Shown: positions 43,641 to 52,735 of the stretch, one piece after another
Numbering within the stretch: the first letter of the stretch is position 1
How the letters are laid out: each line of letters begins with the position of its first letter
NCBI GenBank assembly: GCA_013299105.1
Contig: JAAFJY010000021.1
Span: 1-64,000, forward strand
Source of the DNA: Chitinophagales bacterium
Lineage (GTDB): Bacteria > Bacteroidota > Bacteroidia > Chitinophagales > Saprospiraceae
Length of the DNA stretch: 64,000 nucleotides
Reading direction: 5' to 3'
Notes under the pieces: model-generated
The model's database searches: none
What the model saw: the letters and a program-made list of their open reading frames with translations, nothing else
Told to the model about the DNA's origin: nothing
Program-made: the position numbers and the translations under genes

Positions 43641-44309
43641 ATGTCACGTTTTTCACCCGCCGCCCTTCACCAAAAATTGGATGCAGTACCAGTGGTCCCT
43701 CTGCTTTCTGGCGACGATGAAGCTTTTGTGTTGCGCATGTTGAGTGCGGCCTACGAAGGTGGGGTCCGTGTATTTGAATTCACCAACCGCAGCGCCAAGG
43801 CTTTCGATATTTTTAAAGTTTTGGCGAAAATGGTGGAAAGAGACTGCCCGGACCTGGCTTTGGGCATCGGCACTATTTTTGAACCAACAGAGGCCCGCCG
43901 ATTTTTGGATGTAGGCGCTGATTTTATCATCCAGCCCGTGATGACGCCCTCGGTAGGTGAGGTGTGCCGAGAATATGGCGTGGATTGGATGCCTGGCACC
44001 TTGACTCCCACTGAAATTTATGCCGCTATTAAAGCTGGTGCTGAGATCGTCAAGCTTTTTCCTGGCAATGCGGTAGGTCCTGGGTACGTCAAAGCTGTGC
44101 TGGCACCCATGCCCAAGGCCAAGATCATGGTCACGGGTGGGGTGGAGCCCAATGAGGCCAATTTGCGGTCCTGGTTTTCGGCTGGGGCGAAGTATGTGGG
44201 CATGGGTTCGCAGTTGTTCAAAGACGCCAATCAGAAAAGTACGGCCCAAATTGCGCAGGAAATGGCTGCTTTGTTGGCCTTGGTAAAAAATATTCAGGCG
44301 GGCTTGTAA
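43641..44309 (+). CDS. eda: KDPG/KHG aldolase
   Basis: A 222-residue class I aldolase splitting 2-keto-3-deoxy-6-phosphogluconate into pyruvate and glyceraldehyde-3-phosphate. Features are VVPLLSGDDEAFVLRMLSAAYEGGVRVFEFTNRS, GIGTIFEPTEARRFLDVGADF and the Schiff-base lysine in EIVKLFPGNAVGPGYVKA. It completes the pathway from hexuronate. The transporter gene exuT begins 81 bases after the stop. Confidence 0.96.
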   Translation: MSRFSPAALHQKLDAVPVVPLLSGDDEAFVLRMLSAAYEGGVRVFEFTNRSAKAFDIFKVLAKMVERDCPDLALGIGTIFEPTEARRFLDVGADFIIQPVMTPSVGEVCREYGVDWMPGTLTPTEIYAAIKAGAEIVKLFPGNAVGPGYVKAVLAPMPKAKIMVTGGVEPNEANLRSWFSAGAKYVGMGSQLFKDANQKSTAQIAQEMAALLALVKNIQAGL

Positions 44310-44390
44310 GGCTTGTCCGCTTTTTATCAGTCCTTTATCAGAAGCGACCCTTCGCTTGCCCATCATTTTTATACCTTTCATTCTTCCTAC

Positions 44391-45674
44391 ATGAGCCAAT
44401 CCATTGGAAAATACCGCTGGACGGTGGTGGCACTGTTGTTTTTTGCAACCACCATTAACTACCTTGATCGGCAAATCATCGGCTTGCTGAAACCCACTTT
44501 GGAAGCCGAGTTCCAGTGGACCGAAACCGATTACAGCAACATCGTGATGTGTTTTACGGCCTCTTACGCCCTGGCTTTGCTGGTTTTTGGGCGCATCATC
44601 GACATCATCGGGGTAAAAGTGGGCTATGCAGTTTCATTGATTTGGTGGAGCTTTGCGGCGATTTTGCACGGTTTAGCCAATTCGACCGGATCATTTATGG
44701 TCATGCGGGCCCTTTTGGGTTTAGGAGAAGCAGGTAACTTCCCAGCTGCGATCAAGGCAGTAGCAGAGTGGTTCCCCAAAAAAGAGCGCGCTTTAGCCAC
44801 GGGCATCTTCAATGCTGGCACCAACATGGGAGCCCTCATCGCCCCGGTCATGGTACCCTGGATTTTGGGCCATTATGGTTGGAAGGAAGCCTTCATCATT
44901 GTAGGGGCAGTGGGTTTCATTTGGTTAATCTTTTGGCAACTGTACTACGAAAAGCCAGCCCAGCAAAAGCGCCTGAGCAAAGCAGAGTATGACCTGATCC
45001 ACAGCGATGCAGAGGAGGCTGGCGAAGACAATGGCCAAAAAGTAAGTTGGGGCCAACTCTTCCGCATCCCCCAGACCTGGGCTTTTATTTTTGGCAAAAT
45101 GCTGACTGACCCAATCTGGTGGTTCTTCTTGTTTTGGCTGCCTTCCTATTTCTCAACTACCTTTAACATTGACCTGAAAAAACCCAGCTTGCCCTTGGTC
45201 GTGGTCTATACCATCGCTACTGTTGGCAGTGTAGGGGGAGGGTACTTGTCGTCTTGGTTCATCCAAAAAGGTTGGCCAGTATTTCGGGCTCGTAAAACCG
45301 CAATGTTGTTTTTTGCGTTGTTGGTTGTACCAATTTTCACGGCTCGATTCGCTACTGATATTTGGCAGGCTGTGGCCCTGATTGGTTTGGCCATGGCCGC
45401 ACACCAGGCTTGGAGTGCCAATATTTTCACCACAGCTTCTGATATGTTTCCCAAGCGAGCAGTGAGCTCGGTGGTGGGTATCGGCGGTATGGCAGGCTCA
45501 GTAGGGGGGATTTTGTTTCCGGTTGTAGTAGGCAAACTCCTGGATCACTACAAAGCCCTGGACCAATTGACCACGGGCTACAATATCCTTTTCATCATTT
45601 GCAGCGTGGCTTATCTGCTGGCTTGGGGCATCATGCACCTGTTCGCACCCAAGATGGCGCGGGTGGAATTGTAG
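44391..45674 (+). CDS. exuT: hexuronate transporter, MFS family
   Basis: A 427-residue major-facilitator protein of the anion:cation symporter (ExuT/GudP) group. The N-terminus YRWTVVALLFFATTINYLDRQIIG, AVAEWFPKKERALATGIFNAGTNMGA and twelve predicted spans support this. Start set at 44391; an in-frame codon upstream is not plausible. It imports the galacturonate or glucuronate used by the enzymes encoded before it, and ends in a hairpin shared with the convergent amidohydrolase gene. Confidence 0.93.
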   Translation: MSQSIGKYRWTVVALLFFATTINYLDRQIIGLLKPTLEAEFQWTETDYSNIVMCFTASYALALLVFGRIIDIIGVKVGYAVSLIWWSFAAILHGLANSTGSFMVMRALLGLGEAGNFPAAIKAVAEWFPKKERALATGIFNAGTNMGALIAPVMVPWILGHYGWKEAFIIVGAVGFIWLIFWQLYYEKPAQQKRLSKAEYDLIHSDAEEAGEDNGQKVSWGQLFRIPQTWAFIFGKMLTDPIWWFFLFWLPSYFSTTFNIDLKKPSLPLVVVYTIATVGSVGGGYLSSWFIQKGWPVFRARKTAMLFFALLVVPIFTARFATDIWQAVALIGLAMAAHQAWSANIFTTASDMFPKRAVSSVVGIGGMAGSVGGILFPVVVGKLLDHYKALDQLTTGYNILFIICSVAYLLAWGIMHLFAPKMARVEL

Positions 45675-45686
45675 TGGAGGTGAAAT

Positions 45687-45748
45687 GTTGAAATGTTGAA
45701 GAGAGCCAATCAGTCTCAAGTACTGTTGGTTCTCTTCAACATTTCAAC
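45687..45748. repeat. GTTGAA inverted repeat between convergent genes
   Basis: GTTGAAATGTTGAAGAGA (45687-45704) pairs with TCTCTTCAACATTTCAAC (45731-45748), plus an inner CCAA/TTGG. A long hairpin between exuT and the amidohydrolase gene, built from the array family that recurs across the window. It can act as a bidirectional terminator. Confidence 0.7.
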
Positions 45749-45762
45749 CCTAAACCTTTCAA

Positions 45763-46860
45763 CTACTTCGTATATTTCCGTTCAAACACCTTCCGGTCCA
45801 TCCTCGGCAGGATCTTCAGGGCATTTTCGTAATACACTTTCTTCAAAATTGAATCGGGTAGGTTCATGCCGTACATGCGCCAAAAAGCGTGGTAACGCTT
45901 GTGGTAAGGGAAGTATTCGTCGGCAGTTTCCAATACCCTGAAATACGTGGGGTATTCCTCAGGGTGGTAAGCGTCCTTGCCAAACAGGATGCGATTTTGG
46001 TATTTTTCAAAAAAAGCGGCTGCGGTGCGGGGCTGGCGGCCCAATTCGGCGATCACTGCGCCAAATTCCACGTACATATTCGGCATTTCATCGAGCAGTT
46101 GGCCCAATTTACCCAGGTTGCTGGCGTACCAACCAAAGTGCGCATTGATGAAAGTGGTCTTGGGGTGCTTCTTGAAAATGTCGTGCTCTTCGGCGATGAT
46201 GGTTTCAAAAGGCGCAGGATCGGTATCGCTGCGTTTGCGGCCGGGGTGGGTTTTTAGCTCCAGCCAGCGCTCGTTGTTTTCGTCCATCGGCTCCCAAAAC
46301 TGCGGCACATCGGCGGCGTGGATGAGGATGGGAATGCCCAACTCGCCACATTTGGCCCATACGGGGTCGAGGCGGGGGTCGTTGATGCGCACCCGATTGC
46401 CTTTGCTGTCTTTGTCCTGCATGCCCTGGCTTTTGAAAATCTTCAGGCCCCGGGCACCATTGGCCACGTCGAATTCGAGTTGCTTGACGGTATTGACCGT
46501 ATAATCGGGATCGTCGATGCTGCGCAGGTTGATGTTGGTGAACACCACGATGCGGTTGTCAACATTGTACTTTTTGATGTTGTCGGTGATGGCTTTCAAG
46601 GCCGCCCCGCCCCGTCCGCTGAGATTGACGCACACGCCCATGTTGAGCGAGTCCATTTCCCGGATCAGTTGGTTGAGGTCTTGGGTGGCCATGTTCCAGT
46701 GGTGGCTGTGTACGTCCAGAAAGGGGTACTTTGAAGAGCGAGTGGGATGCTCCGGTACCACCAAGGAGGAGGGCGGATCGTACTTTTCGAAGTCCATGGT
46801 TTGGGCTAAAAGCGCGCCTGAATACACCAATACAATCCCCAGGATGATCAATTTTTGCAT
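45763..46860 (-). CDS. secreted amidohydrolase (amidohydrolase 2 family)
   Basis: A 365-residue TIM-barrel hydrolase. Starting at 46860 gives a signal peptide (MQKLIILGIVLVYSGALLAQ); the longer version is rejected. The metal site starts with DVHSHHWN; NAHFGWYA supplies another His and RILFGKDAYH the catalytic Asp. The amidohydrolase 2 group includes decarboxylases and lactone hydrolases, so the substrate is uncertain. The gene is convergent with exuT; a link with uronate metabolism is unproven. Confidence 0.88.
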   Translation of the reverse strand: MQKLIILGIVLVYSGALLAQTMDFEKYDPPSSLVVPEHPTRSSKYPFLDVHSHHWNMATQDLNQLIREMDSLNMGVCVNLSGRGGAALKAITDNIKKYNVDNRIVVFTNINLRSIDDPDYTVNTVKQLEFDVANGARGLKIFKSQGMQDKDSKGNRVRINDPRLDPVWAKCGELGIPILIHAADVPQFWEPMDENNERWLELKTHPGRKRSDTDPAPFETIIAEEHDIFKKHPKTTFINAHFGWYASNLGKLGQLLDEMPNMYVEFGAVIAELGRQPRTAAAFFEKYQNRILFGKDAYHPEEYPTYFRVLETADEYFPYHKRYHAFWRMYGMNLPDSILKKVYYENALKILPRMDRKVFERKYTK

Positions 46861-46977
46861 AACTAGCTTATTTTGGGTGAAAATAAACAGCAATTCGCAA
46901 AGCATTGGACCTGATTGCAAACAAGCCTATTTTTTAAGCCCAAAAAGCAATTAGTGGTTTTGACTCCCAATTCAAAC

Positions 46978-47013
46978 CCTCTTTTCAACCCTTCAACATT
47001 TCAACCTTTCAAC
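46978..47013 (-). repeat. GTTGAA array after PBP1A stop
   Basis: On the minus strand, AGTTGAAAGGTTGAAATG follows the TAG stop of the PBP1A gene by about six bases. Confidence 0.5.
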
Positions 47014-47019
47014 TAAACC

Positions 47020-49587
47020 CTAAAACTCATCCCCAAACTGGTCCTCCTTTTTACCAGTACTATCCCGCGCCGGACCTCCATTGTAGTCGATGGCCCCTTT
47101 TTGGTACTTGCCACAATCCAGTTCGATGCCCAAATCGCCGGGCGGGCGGAAAAAGCGGGGATTGGGATCGTAGCCCGAACGTGGATTGCCCTCGAGCAGG
47201 CGCAAAAACTCCAGGAACATGGGCTTGGCCATCCTTGCACCTTGCCCATTGGCCGAGCTGCGGAAGTGGATCCAACGATCTTCGCCGCCTACCCAAGTGC
47301 CCACTACCAAAGTAGGCGTAATGCCCATGAACCAGCCGTCCACAAAGTCGTTGGTGGTGCCAGTTTTACCGCCTACGTCGCTTTTCAGGTTTTTTACTCC
47401 GGCTGCGTAGCGCAACATGTCCACCATCACGTAGTTGGGGTTGGGATTGATGGCCATGTCTTCGTTGGGGATGCCTTCGTAGATGATTTTGCCGTTTTTG
47501 TCCTCAATGCGCTTGATCACTAGGGGGTGGGCATGTACGCCATTGTTGGCAAAAGTGGCAAAGGCTCCGGTCATTTCCCACACGCTCAGGTCCGCAGCGC
47601 CCAGACAAATGGCGGGGCTTTTGGGCACGCGGTATTCTCCGTTGGCATAACGTGCGCTGCTGTCGATCCCCATTTCGTGGATCAGGGTGCGGATGTCGCG
47701 GGTACTGCCGAGTTCTTTGACCAACTTGACCGAAACCGAGTTCTTGGACTTGCGTAAGCCCTCGCGCATGTTGATCGAAGCCCCCGAATATTCATTGTTG
47801 AAGTTGCGCGGGCTCCAGTTGGCCGACAAGCCAAAATCGCCTTCTCCAGGGTAAATGGTTTGTTGCACATCGTGTACCGTATAACAGGGCGAAAGCCCCA
47901 TTTGGGCAATGGCTGCCGCATACACAAAAGGCTTGAAAGTGGAGCCCACCTGGCGGCTGTTGCGGATGTGGTCAAACTGGAAGTACTTGTAGTTGATTCC
48001 CCCCACCCAGGCTTTGATGTGCCCGCTGCGGGGATCCACAGCCAACATGCCCGTTTGCAGGTGCATGCGGTGGTAGCGAATCGAATCGAGGGGCGACATG
48101 GTGGTGTCTTTCTCGAAATTCGTGCGCGGATCATAAGTGAAAACCCGCATCCTTACCGGGCGGCGGAATTCATCCTTGGTAGCACGTTGCAACAATTCCC
48201 ATTGGGTCATCAAGGTACTGAACTCTGAACTATTCATCACCCGGCGATACTGGGCGGCCTGGCTGGCACCGATGCGACCATTGGCCACCAGTTTTTCAAT
48301 GTAACCCGACTGGCGGTTGTCGTTGTACATGCGCTCGATTTCGCGGTCGTCTTCGCTGAACTTCATGTCGGGAAAGCGGGATTCCAGGACTAACAATACG
48401 TCATTGAGGTAACGATCGCGTAAAAATTGATAGCGATTGGTGCTGCGAACGCTGTAATTGAGCTCTTCCTGCCTACGCTCCGGGCTGGGGATGTTGTTTT
48501 CGCCCTTGCTGCTGAAAGTCCAGGGATCTTTGCCCGCCCATTCGCGCCAAAAGGCTTTTTGTACACTCGACATGTGCTTGACCATTGCTTGTTCAGCCAT
48601 GCGTTGCACTTCAGGCTCGATGGTGGTATAAATACGCAGGCCATCGCGGTAAATGTCGTAAGGGGTACCGTCGGGGCGCAGGTGTTCTTTTTGGTTCAAA
48701 ATGAAGCGCAGGTCTTTTTTCAAGGACTCGCGAAAATAAGTGGCAATGCCGTCAATGTGGGTTTGGCGACTAAATCGAATGTCGAGGTCGCGCAAGCGGT
48801 AATCGTCATAAGCGGTATTGGTCAGGTAACCCGCTTTGACCATTTGATTCAGTACGATTTCACGGCGTTTGGTGCAGCGTTCAGGGTGGCGCAGCGGGTT
48901 GAACCGGGATGGGTTTTGGAGCATCCCGATCAGCATGGCTGCTTCGTGTACTTCCAGGTCGCGGGGTTTTTTCTGAAAATAAGTCGAAGCGGCGGCTTTG
49001 ATGCCGAAAGCATTGTTTACAAAATCGGCCTTGTTGAGGTACATGGCCATGATCTCTTCTTTGGTGTATTTGCGTTCCAGGCGTACGGCGATGATCCACT
49101 CCTTTAGTTTTTGCATCACGCGCACCAATTTCGACCCTGGTTTTTTGGTAAACAATAATTTGGCTAACTGCTGGGTAATGGTACTGGCTCCACCAGAACT
49201 CTGGTCGCCCAACAATACCGTCTTTATAGCCACCCGTCCTAGGGCTTCAAAGTCGATGCCTGCGTGCTCGTAATAGCGCAGGTCTTCGGTGGCAATCAGG
49301 GCATGAACCAAGTGTGGCGACAGCGAATCGTAAGTGATGGGTACCCGGTTTTCGGAGTAATAAACGCCCAAAACGTCGCCGTTTTCAGCAAAAATCTGCG
49401 AAGCCAAGTCGCTGCGCGGGTTTTCCAACTGCTTGACCGAAGGCAGGTTGGTAAAGGATAAGATCAAAAACAACAACAAGACCCCCAAGGTGCCGTAGCC
49501 CACAATGCGCCAGATCCATTTGATGACGCTCAAGTAGTTTTGGTTGTCGGTGCCACTGTACAGAAATTCCCTGATTAGCCTTAACAT
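47020..49587 (-). CDS. penicillin-binding protein 1A (bifunctional)
   Basis: An 855-residue class A PBP for peptidoglycan polymerisation and cross-linking. Residues 28-50 are a membrane helix. The transglycosylase domain has ATEDLRYYEHAGIDFEAL and GGASTITQQLAKLL. The transpeptidase has the catalytic serine in VGSTFKPF, SKNSVSVK and KTGTTND. The 25-residue C-tail is hydrophilic. Single gene; no division or cell-wall partners adjacent. Confidence 0.96.
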   Translation of the reverse strand: MLRLIREFLYSGTDNQNYLSVIKWIWRIVGYGTLGVLLLFLILSFTNLPSVKQLENPRSDLASQIFAENGDVLGVYYSENRVPITYDSLSPHLVHALIATEDLRYYEHAGIDFEALGRVAIKTVLLGDQSSGGASTITQQLAKLLFTKKPGSKLVRVMQKLKEWIIAVRLERKYTKEEIMAMYLNKADFVNNAFGIKAAASTYFQKKPRDLEVHEAAMLIGMLQNPSRFNPLRHPERCTKRREIVLNQMVKAGYLTNTAYDDYRLRDLDIRFSRQTHIDGIATYFRESLKKDLRFILNQKEHLRPDGTPYDIYRDGLRIYTTIEPEVQRMAEQAMVKHMSSVQKAFWREWAGKDPWTFSSKGENNIPSPERRQEELNYSVRSTNRYQFLRDRYLNDVLLVLESRFPDMKFSEDDREIERMYNDNRQSGYIEKLVANGRIGASQAAQYRRVMNSSEFSTLMTQWELLQRATKDEFRRPVRMRVFTYDPRTNFEKDTTMSPLDSIRYHRMHLQTGMLAVDPRSGHIKAWVGGINYKYFQFDHIRNSRQVGSTFKPFVYAAAIAQMGLSPCYTVHDVQQTIYPGEGDFGLSANWSPRNFNNEYSGASINMREGLRKSKNSVSVKLVKELGSTRDIRTLIHEMGIDSSARYANGEYRVPKSPAICLGAADLSVWEMTGAFATFANNGVHAHPLVIKRIEDKNGKIIYEGIPNEDMAINPNPNYVMVDMLRYAAGVKNLKSDVGGKTGTTNDFVDGWFMGITPTLVVGTWVGGEDRWIHFRSSANGQGARMAKPMFLEFLRLLEGNPRSGYDPNPRFFRPPGDLGIELDCGKYQKGAIDYNGGPARDSTGKKEDQFGDEF

Positions 49588-49946
49588 TGAGTTTTGAGTT
49601 TTGAAAGTTTAGGGGTTGAGAAGTTGAGGAGTTGAGAAGAGGAGCTAGAATAATGAGATTGGGGTGCTTTTGTGAATTCAGGGATGTTGACCATAATTGG
49701 GAAATCAGACGAGTTTCAAGTCGTAACCCTACAGTTTTGCCTATCCACAAGACTTGCCAGCGAGCCCTACTTCGTAAGTCGTAAGTCGTCACTCGTAAGT
49801 CGTAAGTCAAAAAACAAGCTTCGTAAGTAACGGTCAAAAATTAAGTTCACGATTTCAGTGGCACCTGGCACCCTAAAATAGAGAAGTTTTTTTTAACCAA
49901 GACTAAACCTCAAAATCACTTTACAAATATACTCCTTCTCCTCAAA
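49588..49946. other. 359-base gap with two repeat arrays
   Basis: No gene is supported. It holds a GTTGAG array (about 49600-49641) and a TCGTAAG array (49771-49830; five or six words with some variants). Confidence 0.5.
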
Positions 49947-51041
49947 TCAAGCCAGTTTTTCCCACATCTCTGCCTCTTCGCGGTAATAATCCAGCGATTC
50001 GATGATTTCCTCGGCTACTGCCGTCTGGTTGATGTGTACCTCGCCAGGCGGGCCGATCAGTGCAAAATTGATGGCGCTGCCCTCGTTTTTCTTGTCGTTG
50101 CCCATCAGGCGCAGGTATTCAGCATAATTGGCGCGATCCAAAGCAACGGTACCATATATATGTAGGAAAAAACGCGTGATCTCGGCCAAATCGTTTGAGC
50201 TGAGCCCAGTTTTTTTTCTGGACAAAAAAGCTTCGCAAACCATGCCGATGGCGATGGCTTCGCCGTGCAGCAGGGGGCTGTCGGTTTCGAGGGCGTGGCC
50301 TTCAACTGCGTGGCCGATGGTATGGCCAAAATTTAGGGCCTTGCGCAAGCCGCGTTCAAATGGATCAGCTTCGACCACCCGCTGTTTGATGCGCAGGGAA
50401 GGGCCGATGAACCCATTCCAATCCAAATTGCGCCAATCCTGGACTTTTTTGATGGCTTCCCACTGGGCTCCATCGGCGATCAGGCTGTGCTTGATGATTT
50501 CGGCGAAACCACTGCGTACTTCTCGTGCAGGCAAGGTTTGCAGAAAAGTAGTGTCCACAAACACTGCCTGCGGATTGCCAAAAAGGCCGATGCTGTTTTT
50601 GACCTGTCCAAAGTCGATGCCCAACTTACCGCCGATGGATGCGTCAACCTGAGAGAGCAGGGTAGTGGGGATTTGTACAAAATCAATACCCCGCTTATAA
50701 GTTCCTGCACAAAACCCACCCATGTCGCCGATCACCCCGCCGCCCAAGTTGATGAGCAGGGCCTTGCGGTCGCTGCCTGCGTCGAGCATTTGTTGCCAGA
50801 TTTGGGTACAGGTCCCGATGTGTTTGTGCTGCTCTCCAGCTGGGATTTGGATCAGGGTGTATTCCGGTAAAAAACCCGATTGGGCCAGTCGCGGCAGACA
50901 GTACTGGGCCGTGTTTTCATCGGCCAACACAAAATATTGCGAGTACTTGCGGCCTTGGATGAACTCCGGCCAGGCCTGCTCCCAAGGCCCCAGGTAGATG
51001 GTGTAATCTGCTAATGCTAACTTTTTCATGTTGTTGTTCAT
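49947..51041 (-). CDS. aroB: 3-dehydroquinate synthase
   Basis: A 364-residue shikimate pathway enzyme converting DAHP to 3-dehydroquinate with NAD and a metal. Typical stretches are IPAGEQHKHIGTCTQIWQ, NLGGGVIGDMGGFCAGTYKRGIDFVQIPTTLLSQVDASIGGKLGID and the C-terminal NFGHTIGHAVEG. An alternative start is at 51029 (MKKLAL). No other shikimate genes lie nearby. Confidence 0.97.
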   Translation of the reverse strand: MNNNMKKLALADYTIYLGPWEQAWPEFIQGRKYSQYFVLADENTAQYCLPRLAQSGFLPEYTLIQIPAGEQHKHIGTCTQIWQQMLDAGSDRKALLINLGGGVIGDMGGFCAGTYKRGIDFVQIPTTLLSQVDASIGGKLGIDFGQVKNSIGLFGNPQAVFVDTTFLQTLPAREVRSGFAEIIKHSLIADGAQWEAIKKVQDWRNLDWNGFIGPSLRIKQRVVEADPFERGLRKALNFGHTIGHAVEGHALETDSPLLHGEAIAIGMVCEAFLSRKKTGLSSNDLAEITRFFLHIYGTVALDRANYAEYLRLMGNDKKNEGSAINFALIGPPGEVHINQTAVAEEIIESLDYYREEAEMWEKLA

Positions 51042-51120
51042 GGGGGTACACCCTATGTTGACGTATCACTTTTCATAGGGCTGCACCCTATGCTGACATA
51101 TCGCGCCCTTTCAGGGCTTT

Positions 51121-51420
51121 TTAATCTTCTGAATGGCTTATCTCCTCAAAACTCCAGGCTTGCGGTTTGTCAGAGAACAAGACCTTGGTTCTGGCCCAGG
51201 TGCCGATGAAAAGTTCCGAGTGCCGGTAGTTTTCGAGCGCTTCGAGGCTGTCCCAGCGGCTAAAGGTACAAAAAATGGCTTCCTGGCCTGCTTCCTGGAG
51301 CAATTCTAGGTGCTGGCAACCGGGGAAATGCCGAATTTTGTTTTTGCTTTCTTCAAAAATGGCCAGAAAAGCGGGCACATGTTCCGTTTTGAATTGCAGC
51401 CTTACGATGCGTTTGATCAC
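51121..51420 (-). CDS. antibiotic biosynthesis monooxygenase-like (ABM) protein
   Basis: A 99-residue ferredoxin-like protein of the ABM family (VRLQFKTEHVPAFLAIFEESKNKIRHFPGCQHLELLQ and the FCTFSRWDSLEALENYRHSELF closing). These small domains are dimeric oxygenases or haem-degrading proteins. The start is GTG: an ATG is not available in frame, while a TTG-N22-TATCTTTG promoter (51473-51441) lies 20 bases upstream, which supports it. The gene lies between aroB and the divergent GT9 gene. Confidence 0.82.
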   Translation of the reverse strand: MIKRIVRLQFKTEHVPAFLAIFEESKNKIRHFPGCQHLELLQEAGQEAIFCTFSRWDSLEALENYRHSELFIGTWARTKVLFSDKPQAWSFEEISHSED

Positions 51421-51440
51421 AGTGATGGATTTTAATCACA

Positions 51441-51473
51441 CAAAGATAGGGCATAAAAAACCATTCTCCACAA
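51441..51473 (-). promoter_or_regulatory. Bacteroidota-type promoter of ABM gene
   Basis: Minus strand: TTG (51473-51471), 22 bases, TATCTTTG (51448-51441). The GTG start is 20 bases downstream. Confidence 0.5.
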
Positions 51474-51515
51474 GCATAAAAACCCGATCTTTGCCCCGCA
51501 ATCATCAATTGATCC

Positions 51516-52550
51516 ATGTCGCAAAGCACTCCTTTCAAAGTTCTGGTCATCCGTTTCTCCTCCATCGGCGACATCGTTTTGACCACGCCAGTGATGCGGG
51601 TTTTGAAAAAACAGCTGGGGGCTGAAGTCCATTTTTTGACCAAAAAATCTTTTCGTGGCATCTTGGAGGCCAATCCTAACGTGGACAAGGTGTGGTTTTT
51701 TGAAAAAAAACTAGGCGAAGTATTGCCCCAACTCCAGGCCGAAAAATTTGACTTTGTTTGCGATTTGCACCACAACCTGCGCAGCTTGATGGTCAAACTA
51801 GCCCTGCGCCGCCCGGCCCGTGCTTTTGACAAACTGAATTGGCAAAAATGGCTTTTGGTGCGTTTCAAAAAGAATGTTTTGCCCAAAATACACATTGTGG
51901 ACCGTTATTTGGCCACTGTTCTGCACTTGGGAGTAAAAAACGACGGCGAAGGGCTCGACTATTTCATCCCCCTGGCCCAAGAAGTGGATTTGGCCGAAAT
52001 ACCAGGTTTGGACGCCTTGTCTGTGGAGCTAAAAAATCAGGTTTTGGCTGGAAAATACCTTGCTTACGTCATCGGCGCGGCCCATGCCACCAAGCGGATG
52101 CCCGCTGAGCGCATTGCAGAGGTGTGTCGCAATATCCCCAGGCCCATTCTCTTGTTAGGCGGCCCTGATGACGCCCAGGCTGGGGATGAAATTGCAACTT
52201 TGGCAGGCGCTCATGTGCTCAATACTTGTGGAAAATTCAATTTGCACCAATCGGCCTCTTTGTTGCGCCAAAGCGAGCACGTCATCAGCCACGATACAGG
52301 TCTGATGCATATGGCGGCTGCCTTGCAAAAACCCATCACTGTGGTATGGGGCAATACAGTGCCAGCTTTTGGCATGTACCCGTATTTGCCTCAAGGTTCA
52401 GCGCCCGCCACCAACGTGGAAGTAGCAGATTTGGCCTGTCGCCCCTGCTCCAAGATTGGTTTTGGGCAATGCCCGCAAGGCCATTTTCGTTGTATGCACG
52501 ACATCTCCCCAGAAAAAATCTGGGAAACCTTGCCCTTGGCTAACCAATAA
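51516..52550 (+). CDS. glycosyltransferase family 9 (heptosyltransferase-like)
   Basis: A 344-residue GT9 protein of two Rossmann-like domains. Landmarks are VLVIRFSSIGDIVLTTPVMRVLKKQL, FDFVCDLHHNLRS, LLLGGPDDAQAGDEIA and HDTGLMHMAAALQKPITVVWGNTVPAFGMYP. It transfers a sugar (in model species heptose) to the lipopolysaccharide core; whether the acceptor here is LPS is inferred. Single gene. Confidence 0.9.
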   Translation: MSQSTPFKVLVIRFSSIGDIVLTTPVMRVLKKQLGAEVHFLTKKSFRGILEANPNVDKVWFFEKKLGEVLPQLQAEKFDFVCDLHHNLRSLMVKLALRRPARAFDKLNWQKWLLVRFKKNVLPKIHIVDRYLATVLHLGVKNDGEGLDYFIPLAQEVDLAEIPGLDALSVELKNQVLAGKYLAYVIGAAHATKRMPAERIAEVCRNIPRPILLLGGPDDAQAGDEIATLAGAHVLNTCGKFNLHQSASLLRQSEHVISHDTGLMHMAAALQKPITVVWGNTVPAFGMYPYLPQGSAPATNVEVADLACRPCSKIGFGQCPQGHFRCMHDISPEKIWETLPLANQ

Positions 52551-52735
52551 AGTCAGGATTTGGCGTTTTTTGTTGTGGAAACTGCCATTAACTCCTAACT
52601 TACGTCGCTGATTAGAGCGTCTTGCACAGTTGAGTAGTTGAGGAAAGTTTAGGAGTGGAGTTGTAAACTAAACGTGACCCTCTGCTCAAGCCCTCAATTT
52701 CTCAAGCCCTCAACCCGAAAAAAAAACATCAAAGT

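Noticed and set aside
43653-44474. A 273-residue minus frame
   Set aside because: Antisense to eda and the start of exuT; no signature.
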